From positions 1-64,000 of the forward strand of contig CAUDDP010000002.1 in assembly GCA_958448395.1 (NCBI GenBank): a stretch of DNA of 64,000 nt, given 5' to 3'. This document shows, piece after piece, positions 59,901 to 64,000 of this stretch; positions within the stretch are counted from its first letter, which is position 1; the number at the start of each line of letters is the position of its first letter. The stretch is from an uncultured Oscillospiraceae bacterium. GTDB taxonomy: Bacteria; Bacillota; Clostridia; Oscillospirales; Ruminococcaceae. Under the pieces are notes generated by a model, which was not told the origin of the DNA, made no database searches, and saw only the letters and a list, made by a program, of their open reading frames with translations. The position numbers and the translations under genes are program-made.

Positions 59901-60110
59901 CTTTTAGAGAGCGGAAAGATTCACTATATGATTTCCACTTCTGAAAAAGGCAGAATGCCAGCAAGAGACAGCGTGAAAATGCGTCGGAAGTCGGTAGAAC
60001 GTTCTATCTGTTGTCTAACTGCCATTGACACGGCTTCGGCTCTTTCCAAGATTTTGGAGTCTGGTCGCAGTATTGATGATGTAGAATTGATTGATATTAC
60101 AAAGATTTAA
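56919..60110 (+). CDS. carB: Carbamoyl-phosphate synthase large subunit
   Basis: 1063-residue synthetase with two homologous ATP-grasp halves. The first starts [20 protein letters not shown] and the second, after ~residue 548, [20 protein letters not shown]. ATP-grasp motifs include [16 protein letters not shown] and [36 protein letters not shown] and [16 protein letters not shown] bind metal. The C-terminal ~120 residues form the allosteric MGS-like domain ([11 protein letters not shown]). AAAGGAG precedes the ATG. Confidence 0.97.
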   Translation: [1063 protein letters not shown]

Positions 60111-60141
60111 TGCTTTTGCAAAAATCAATCAAACGATGTGT

Positions 60142-60175
60142 AAATGCGGATGGGATGCAATGCCTATCCGCATTT
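60142..60175 (+). other. Intercistronic hairpin between carB and pyrK
   Basis: Stem of 13 bp: AAATGCGGAT plus GGG pairing with CCT plus ATCCGCATTT, 8-nt loop, no T run. It may protect or separate the upstream mRNA, or lower pyrK/pyrD expression. Confidence 0.6.
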
Positions 60176-60196
60176 CAAAAAGGAGGCGTGAATAAA

Positions 60197-60970
60197 ATGC
60201 GATATCATCAAGGAAACTATCCGATTTTAGAAAAAAAGCTTCTTGCAAAAAATATGGTGCAATATGTAATTTATTGTCCTGAGATTGCGTCTGCGGCACA
60301 GCCGGGACAATTTGTTCATATTCTGCCAACCGGACATACCCTGCGAAGACCTATTTCTCTCTGCGAAATAAATCCGGAAAAAGGTACAATTTGCATTGTA
60401 TTTGAATTAAAAGGCAGTGGCACAGAGATGCTGGCGAACTGTAATGTTGGAGACTGCATGGATGTGCTTGGCTCGTTGGGACATGGATTTACATTGCTGC
60501 CAGATGCAAAACGAGTAATTTTATTAGGCGGTGGAATTGGAAACCCTCCCATGTTGCCATTGGCACAGTATTATCATGAGCGTGCAACTGTAATCAGTGG
60601 ATTTCGCAGTGCAGAATTTGTGATTTTGCAGGAAGCCTTTCAAACATCTGGTGCAGAAACAATACTCTGTACGGATAATGGCACGATTGGACGGCACAGT
60701 CTTGTAACAGAACCGCTACAGGAATTGCTGATGTCACAGACAATTGATGCGGTTTATGCCTGCGGACCCAAACCAATGTTGCGTGCCATTGCTGCAATCG
60801 CAAATGAGAAAGATGTTTTCTGTGAGGTTTCTTTGGAAGAACGTATGGGCTGTGGGATTGGAGCATGTCTGGTCTGTGCCTGTCAATTGAAACGAGAAGG
60901 GAAGTCAGTTTCTGCACATGTTTGCAAAGATGGACCTGTCTTTTCTGCAAAGGAGGTTGTATGGGGATGA
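60197..60970 (+). CDS. pyrK: Dihydroorotate dehydrogenase electron-transfer subunit
   Basis: 257-residue FAD/2Fe-2S protein that pairs with PyrD type 1B to pass electrons to NAD+. It has the FAD motif LRRPISLCEI, the NAD motif LGGGIGNPPMLPLAQ and the C-terminal cluster cysteines CGIGACLVCACQ...HVCKDGPVF. The ATG at 60197 follows AAAGGAGG at 10 nt; an extended frame from 60110 passes through the hairpin and is unlikely. It overlaps pyrD by 4 nt. Confidence 0.95.
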   Translation: MRYHQGNYPILEKKLLAKNMVQYVIYCPEIASAAQPGQFVHILPTGHTLRRPISLCEINPEKGTICIVFELKGSGTEMLANCNVGDCMDVLGSLGHGFTLLPDAKRVILLGGGIGNPPMLPLAQYYHERATVISGFRSAEFVILQEAFQTSGAETILCTDNGTIGRHSLVTEPLQELLMSQTIDAVYACGPKPMLRAIAAIANEKDVFCEVSLEERMGCGIGACLVCACQLKREGKSVSAHVCKDGPVFSAKEVVWG

Positions 60971-61878
60971 CCAATTTATCTGTCAATATTGCCGGAGTTT
61001 CATTTAAAAATCCCATCATTCCAGCATCTGGTGTATTTGGATATGGGCATGAATACGAAGTTTTATTTCCGCTTTCTAAATTAGGTGGTATTGCCACGAA
61101 GGGAACCACCATTACGCCACGTCCCGGCAATCCCTCTCCTCGTATTGCAGAAACGCCATCCGGTATGCTGAATTCAGTCGGCTTGCAAAATCCGGGAATT
61201 GATGCATTTATATCACGGGAACTTCCATATTTGTTGACCAAAGATACCGTTATTCTTGCCAATATTGCCGGTTCGACTGTGGAGGAGTGTGTTACGATTG
61301 CAGAACGGCTGGATGCAACGGATGTACACATGATTGAATTAAACATCTCCTGTCCAAATGTCAAAAAGGGTGGTGCAGCATTCGGTGTACATTGCGATTC
61401 AGCAGAACGGATTACGGCTGCTGTACGAAATGCAACCAAAAAACCATTGGTTGTAAAGCTTTCTCCCAACGTCACAGATATTGCTGAAATTGCAAGAGCC
61501 GTTGAGTCTGCCGGTGCAGATGCGGTTTCTTTAATCAATACCTTGCTTGGTATGCGGATTGATATTCGGACAAGACGTCCAATTTTACGAAATAATGTTG
61601 GTGGTATGTCCGGTCCGGCTGTTTTCCCCGTTGCAGTAAGGATGGTATGGCAGGTAGCAAATGCTGTTTCCATTCCAGTCATTGGAATGGGTGGCGTGGA
61701 TAGTGGTGCAGCTGCTTTGGAAATGATGTTGGCTGGTGCCAGTGCGGTACAGGTTGGTGCTGCAATTTTCACAGACCCCTATGCACCAATTCGGATTATT
61801 GATGAATTACAGACATTGCTGGAAGAACAGCATATTACAGATGTAAAAGAAATCATTGGTGCCGTAAAGCCATGGTAA
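60967..61878 (+). CDS. pyrD: Dihydroorotate dehydrogenase, catalytic subunit (type 1B)
   Basis: 303-residue FMN TIM barrel. Typical segments are SVNIAGVSFKNPIIPASGVF, GGIATKGTTITPRPGNPSPR near 42, PSGMLNSVGLQNPGI, the active-site region LNISCPNVKKGG near 125 with the catalytic Cys, and the FMN sites GGMSGPAVFPVAVRM and IGMGGVDSGAAA. ATG 60967 overlaps the pyrK stop as ATGA; an ATG at 60961 is also possible (only 4 nt from AGGAGG). Confidence 0.95.
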   Translation: MTNLSVNIAGVSFKNPIIPASGVFGYGHEYEVLFPLSKLGGIATKGTTITPRPGNPSPRIAETPSGMLNSVGLQNPGIDAFISRELPYLLTKDTVILANIAGSTVEECVTIAERLDATDVHMIELNISCPNVKKGGAAFGVHCDSAERITAAVRNATKKPLVVKLSPNVTDIAEIARAVESAGADAVSLINTLLGMRIDIRTRRPILRNNVGGMSGPAVFPVAVRMVWQVANAVSIPVIGMGGVDSGAAALEMMLAGASAVQVGAAIFTDPYAPIRIIDELQTLLEEQHITDVKEIIGAVKPW

Positions 61879-61894
61879 AACAGGAGGAATCCAA

Positions 61895-62326
61895 ATGATT
61901 ATCTTAGGAGTGGATTTTGGAGAAGCCAGAACAGGACTTGCAATTTGTGACCGTTCTGAACTGCTTGCCTCTCCGGTCGGAACAGTGGCAGAAGCAGATT
62001 TTGATATCTGTTTGGAAAAGGTTGCGGCCATTGCCATGGAACGAAAGGTGGCACGTATTGTTGTCGGATATCCGAAAAATATGAATGGTACAATCGGCGA
62101 ACGCGCAGAACGTTGTCAACAGTTCGCCGATTGTCTGCGAGAAAAAACCAAACTGGAAACGGTTCTTTGGGATGAACGCAACACTACTGTCAGTGCACAT
62201 AACTATTTAAATCAGACCAATACCAGAGGAAAAAAGAGAAAAGCCGTTGTGGATACAGTTGCAGCGACTATTATTTTAGAGAGCTATCTTGCCTATCGAA
62301 AGAACCATTCGGAAGACCTTTCATAG
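61895..62326 (+). CDS. ruvX: Putative pre-16S rRNA nuclease / Holliday junction resolvase RuvX (YqgF)
   Basis: 143-residue RNase H-like protein. Catalytic acidic residues are visible in ILGVDFGEARTGLAI at the start, GYPKNMNGTIGERA near 67-80 and LWDERNTTVSA near 95, and VDTVAATIILESYL near 120. E. coli YqgF processes the 5' end of 16S rRNA; a resolvase role has also been proposed. It follows pyrD by 16 nt with AGGAGG and may be read through from the pyr operon. Its 3' end overlaps the opposite-strand small gene by 6 nt. Confidence 0.93.
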   Translation: MIILGVDFGEARTGLAICDRSELLASPVGTVAEADFDICLEKVAAIAMERKVARIVVGYPKNMNGTIGERAERCQQFADCLREKTKLETVLWDERNTTVSAHNYLNQTNTRGKKRKAVVDTVAATIILESYLAYRKNHSEDLS

Positions 62327-62494
62327 AATCAATGAAGTGAGGTCATCCAATACGCAACCTGCTGCTTTAATGGCTTTGGTGGTATTTTTACGAATGTCAT
62401 GCTTTTGGCGAGAAGTTGCCTTTGAAAGCATGTAGCAAGCCGTCCCAACGGCTGCACCAACTGTAAGACCACGTACGACTGATTTGACATTCAT
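62321..62494 (-). CDS. Small 57-residue conserved-type hypothetical protein
   Basis: Starts at ATG 62494 with AAAGGAGG about 12 nt upstream. The N-terminal half has a short hydrophobic Gly/Ala segment (VVRGLTVGAAVGTACYML), followed by a basic stretch (SRQKHDIRKNTTKAIKAAG) and VLDDLTSLIL. The layout recalls small YtxH-like proteins, but I cannot assign a family. Its ribosome binding site is the 3' arm of a long inverted repeat in the leader. It is convergent with ruvX. Confidence 0.6.
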   Translation of the reverse strand: MNVKSVVRGLTVGAAVGTACYMLSKATSRQKHDIRKNTTKAIKAAGCVLDDLTSLIL

Positions 62495-62503
62495 GATAAA
62501 ACG

Positions 62504-62573
62504 CTGCCTCCTTTCTTGTTGAACTGCGGATAGTATGCCACAGTTGCCAGCGATTATGCCAGACGGGAGGCAG
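62504..62573 (-). promoter_or_regulatory. Structured leader that can hide the ribosome binding site of the small gene
   Basis: On the minus strand CTGCCTCC (62573-62566) pairs with GGAGGCAG (62511-62504), which contains the ribosome binding site. Inside lies AACTGTGG/CCGCAGTT (62545-62538 / 62529-62522), an 8-bp hairpin. Three TGGCA repeats also occur. This could be a translational switch; no known riboswitch is recognised. Confidence 0.45.
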
Positions 62574-62607
62574 TTCTTTTTGATAAAAGAAAGGATGATA
62601 GATTTCT

Positions 62608-63120
62608 ATGAGACAACTGCACATTGTATTAGTCGAACCGCAAATACCACAAAATACTGGAAATATTGCAAGAACCTGTGCTGTTACTGGTGCCTCACTG
62701 CATCTGATACAGCCAATGGGCTTTACTATTACAGATAAGCACTTGAAACGTGCTGGATTGGATTATTGGCATCAGTTAGATATTACGTATTATGATGGAT
62801 GGAATGATTTTGAAAAAAAGCATATAACTGAACAAAACCAATTTTACTTTTTTACAACAAAAGGAAAACATATTCATAGCGATGCAGACTATACCATACA
62901 AAATAGCATTTATCTGATTTTTGGAAGGGAAGACAAAGGTCTGCCAGAATCTCTTTTGCATGCTCATGCAGAACAGTGCGTCCGCATTCCTATGCGGTAC
63001 ACACTCCGGAGTCTAAATCTTTCTAATTCTGTTGCTATTGCAGCCTACGAGGTTCTTCGGCAATGGGGATATCCAGAATTGCAGTGTGCAAGTGAACTGT
63101 CAGTTTGTGAGATAGAATGA
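62608..63120 (+). CDS. trmL: tRNA (cytidine(34)-2'-O)-methyltransferase
   Basis: 170-residue SPOUT methyltransferase acting on the wobble base of leucine tRNAs. Typical motifs are HIVLVEPQIPQNTGNIARTC at the start, FTITDKHLKRAGLDYW near 37, YLIFGREDKGLPESLL near 96 and the knot segment IPMRYTLRSLNLSNSVAIAAYEVLRQ near 125-150. It is the minimal TrmL length. GAAAGG lies before the ATG. Confidence 0.95.
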   Translation: MRQLHIVLVEPQIPQNTGNIARTCAVTGASLHLIQPMGFTITDKHLKRAGLDYWHQLDITYYDGWNDFEKKHITEQNQFYFFTTKGKHIHSDADYTIQNSIYLIFGREDKGLPESLLHAHAEQCVRIPMRYTLRSLNLSNSVAIAAYEVLRQWGYPELQCASELSVCEIE

Positions 63121-63148
63121 CAATCACAGAAAGGGGAATGGAAACAAC

Positions 63149-64000
63149 ATGCAATTTTTGAAGAAACACTTCAAACAGATTGGCACACTCATTACAATTA
63201 TTGCTTTATTTTTTGTTATTTGGAAAATGATTACCATGGATATAGATTATCATGCTTTTGCCACGCCGCAGGCAATCTGTATTTTGTTGATCAGCATATT
63301 ATTACAAACCATGATTTTTTGTTATATGACTTTTCCATGGTTGAATTTAGTACGAATTTTATCTGGTAAAAAAATTTCTGGAAAGCAAGCACTTCCTATT
63401 TATACAAAATCAAATTTAATGAAATATATTCCGGGGAATGTATTTCAATATGTGGCACGCAATCAACTGGCAGCAGAATCTCATATTAGTCATGTGGACG
63501 TAGCTCTGGCAACAATGATAGATATTGGAATGAGTATGTTAGCACCATTCTTAATTTCCTTGATTTTAATGAGGCATCATATTATAACGCTTCTTTCTTC
63601 CTATCAAAATACTTTTTTTATGATTTTTTTGGCCATATTAGTAATCTTTTGCCTAGCATTTATTTTACTCCGCTTGAAATTTTGGGATCAAACAAAGCGG
63701 TATTGCTCTAAATATTATCGTTTATTGCAAAAAAAAACACTTTTACAGTTGCTTGCAGCCTTTTTGCTATACTTACTGCAAAGCTTATTCAGCATTGCAG
63801 TATATGCCATACCTCTTTTCGGTCTGATTTCTATTCCATCAGAAAAAATATCACAGTTTTTAGGAGCTTATTTATTTTCTTGGATCATTGGATTTATTAC
63901 CCCTGGTTCTCCGGGCGGAATCGGTGTACGAGAAGCTGTCATGATGTTAATTTGCGGTGCTTTCATTGATAACTCTGTTATTGTGTCATATGTTGTTATG
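63149..64000 (+). CDS. Membrane protein of the lysylphosphatidylglycerol-synthase TM / UPF0104 family (partial, 3' end outside window)
   Basis: 284 codons are visible up to the window edge. Helices are seen near 10-28, 40-62, 125-145, 160-178, 205-228 and 245-270. Family-like motifs are MKYIPGNVFQYVARNQLAAE near 90 and FITPGSPGGIGVREAVMM near 250, which match the transmembrane flippase/synthase-like domain of AglD/MprF-type proteins. No soluble transferase domain is visible. It may move or build a lipid-linked compound. AAAGGGG lies before the ATG, 28 nt after trmL. Confidence 0.78.
   Translation, partial: MQFLKKHFKQIGTLITIIALFFVIWKMITMDIDYHAFATPQAICILLISILLQTMIFCYMTFPWLNLVRILSGKKISGKQALPIYTKSNLMKYIPGNVFQYVARNQLAAESHISHVDVALATMIDIGMSMLAPFLISLILMRHHIITLLSSYQNTFFMIFLAILVIFCLAFILLRLKFWDQTKRYCSKYYRLLQKKTLLQLLAAFLLYLLQSLFSIAVYAIPLFGLISIPSEKISQFLGAYLFSWIIGFITPGSPGGIGVREAVMMLICGAFIDNSVIVSYVVM

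Noticed and set aside
60594..61772. 392-residue minus-strand open frame
   Set aside because: Lies opposite pyrK and pyrD, which are certain; its composition is that of a reverse-strand shadow.

Overview
The window reads as chromosomal DNA of a low-GC Gram-positive anaerobe of the Clostridia, most likely a Ruminococcus-like member of the Oscillospiraceae. The evidence is a secreted dockerin protein with a threonine-rich linker (a cellulosome or amylosome trait), a clostridial gene set (AdhE, flavodiiron protein, FeoA/FeoA/FeoB with a FeoB-associated Cys-rich peptide, GGGtGRT protein, C_GCAxxG_C_C protein), AGGAGG-type ribosome binding sites and many near-consensus TTGACA-17-TATAAT promoters. 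I saw no phage, insertion sequence, CRISPR array, rRNA or tRNA. Most of the window is housekeeping DNA; the interest lies in regulatory RNAs, broken genes and a few unusual proteins.

Layout. 1-11.3 kb, minus strand: TPR/DUF4037 protein (cut by the window start), flavodiiron protein, ispE, aminotransferase, Lrp/AsnC regulator, PHP phosphatase, C_GCAxxG_C_C redox protein, YfhO-type membrane protein, and a rhamnulokinase-like protein that has lost its catalytic residue. 11.5-22.9 kb, plus strand: rpe, a membrane-anchored Thr-rich protein with a glycosidase-like domain, hprK-murB-rapZ, whiA-dnaE (yvcK is missing from its usual place), and a secreted dockerin/C39-like peptidase/ricin-lectin protein. 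23.1-26.6 kb, minus strand: lysine-pathway operon asd - GNAT gene (frameshifted) - dapA - dapB behind a lysine riboswitch.

26.7-34.1 kb, plus strand: queA, amtB-glnK behind an attenuator-like leader, trmO, an NifU-like scaffold with GGGtGRT, and a CPA2 antiporter. A rod-shaped RNA candidate (34.1-34.3 kb) follows, then a minus-strand Mbeg1/DUF2974 hydrolase whose C-terminus is cut off by an in-frame TAA. 35.9-42.8 kb, plus strand: feo operon with a perfect 18-bp palindromic operator, ECF sigma factor with its probable membrane anti-sigma, and a clostripain-family lipoprotein. 42.9-52.6 kb, minus strand: hom with its ACT-domain partner, an FHA-FtsW-PBP cluster, cysK and adhE. 52.8-62.3 kb, plus strand: pyrimidine operon pyrR-pyrC-pyrF-carA-carB-pyrK-pyrD behind a PyrR attenuator, then ruvX. 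The window ends with a 57-residue minus-strand gene, trmL and the start of a membrane protein of the lysylphosphatidylglycerol-synthase transmembrane family.

Several local themes link the genes. Amino-acid supply (lysine riboswitch, Lrp-like dyad, hom/ACT), iron and redox handling (feo operator, flavodiiron protein, NifU-like/GGGtGRT pair) and nitrogen sensing (amtB-glnK) each carry a visible regulatory signature. No wholly new multi-gene system is evident. The best candidates for new biology are the 6S-like RNA, the N-terminal-dockerin peptidase, the pseudo-rhamnulokinase, and the leader of the 57-residue gene.
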